Source: JBKEDH01 sp047975295 (GTDB lineage: Bacteria > Bacteroidota > Bacteroidia > Flavobacteriales > Flavobacteriaceae). Taken from it: a stretch of 6,151 nucleotides of DNA. This document shows positions 6,000-6,151 of this stretch, in pieces; the first letter of the stretch is position 1, and each line of letters begins with the position of its first letter. Where the stretch lies: contig JBKEDH010000012.1 in assembly GCA_047975295.1 (NCBI GenBank), positions 1-6,151 of the forward strand, in the 5' to 3' direction. Under the pieces are notes generated by a model that saw only the letters and a list, made by a program, of their open reading frames with translations, was not told the origin of the DNA and searched no databases. The translations under genes were made by a program, and so were the position numbers.

Positions 6000-6151
6000 A
6001 AGTAAGATTTTTCTTAAATAATTTGATAGCATAGAAGCTATGTAATCCAGACCATGTTTGAATATAGTTTTGGACATTCTGCCATGCTTTTTAACTTTGA
6101 TTTGGTTGATTCAGATGTAAATATATGCCAACTTTATAGCACCATACAAAA
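6000..6151 (-). pseudogene. C-terminal remnant of an IS4-family DDE transposase (partial, decayed)
   Basis: On the minus strand, entering from the right edge, one frame reads LYGAIKLAYIYI, then a TGA (6113-6111), then INQIKVKKHGRMSKTIFKHG and LDYIASMLSNYLRK. The block IKVKKHGR.SK.IF.HGLDY closely matches, from memory, the C-terminus of IS4-family transposases (IKIKKHGR.AKSIFRYGLD), which follows a hydrophobic LA-rich helix as here. The segment between LAY and IKVKKHGR appears several residues shorter than the family norm, and the TGA interrupts it, so the copy is dead. Similarity seems to fade at about 6000-6010, near the tentative right end of the IS200-like element. The catalytic DDE residues would lie beyond the window. 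The family call rests on motif memory and could be off by family. Confidence 0.55.

Noticed and set aside
6030..6042. Short perfect inverted repeat CATAG-AAG-CTATG
   Set aside because: A 5-bp stem is expected by chance in AT-rich DNA, and it lies inside the transposase remnant.
1..6151. CRISPR array, tRNA, rRNA, riboswitch or phage genes
   Set aside because: No regularly spaced repeats, no cloverleaf-like or rRNA-like stretch, and no phage-type proteins were seen on either strand.

Overview
The window looks like an AT-rich chromosomal segment from Bacteroidota, most likely Flavobacteriia. The reasons are a SusC/SusD outer-membrane pair, a FecR-type anti-sigma factor with a DUF4974-like C-terminal domain, an ECF sigma factor, A/T-rich leaders without strong Shine-Dalgarno sequences, and an IS200/IS605 transposase of a type common in this phylum. 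I do not recognise the species or the substrate.

Layout. Positions 1-128 (minus strand) hold the first 42 codons of a SusD/RagB lipoprotein that runs off the left edge. Positions 142-3471 (minus) are a complete 1109-residue SusC/RagA TonB-dependent receptor with an N-terminal STN signalling domain, 13 nt upstream of susD. Positions 3579-4751 (minus) are a FecR-like transmembrane anti-sigma factor. A 107-nt gap with a perfect 8-bp hairpin separates fecR from susC. Positions 4752-4878 are a divergent intergenic region carrying helically phased T-tracts. Positions 4879-5466 (plus) are an ECF sigma-70 factor that starts with GTG. From about 5454 to the right edge the DNA is decayed mobile-element sequence: a broken IS200/IS605 tnpA (5508 to about 5998, plus) with two in-frame stops and one frameshift, then the C-terminal remnant of what looks like an IS4-family DDE transposase (about 6000-6151, minus).

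How the genes work together (inference from known families). This is a trans-envelope signalling module. SusD and SusC capture and import an oligosaccharide or similar ligand. The STN domain of the loaded receptor contacts the periplasmic part of FecR. FecR then releases or activates the ECF sigma factor, which drives transcription of fecR-susC-susD. The unusual points are the divergent orientation of the sigma gene relative to fecR, and the two transposon remnants directly behind the sigma gene, whose stop codon lies in the loop of a hairpin that may be the left end of the IS200-like element. Apart from these points I see no evidence for a new system: the main genes belong to well-known families.
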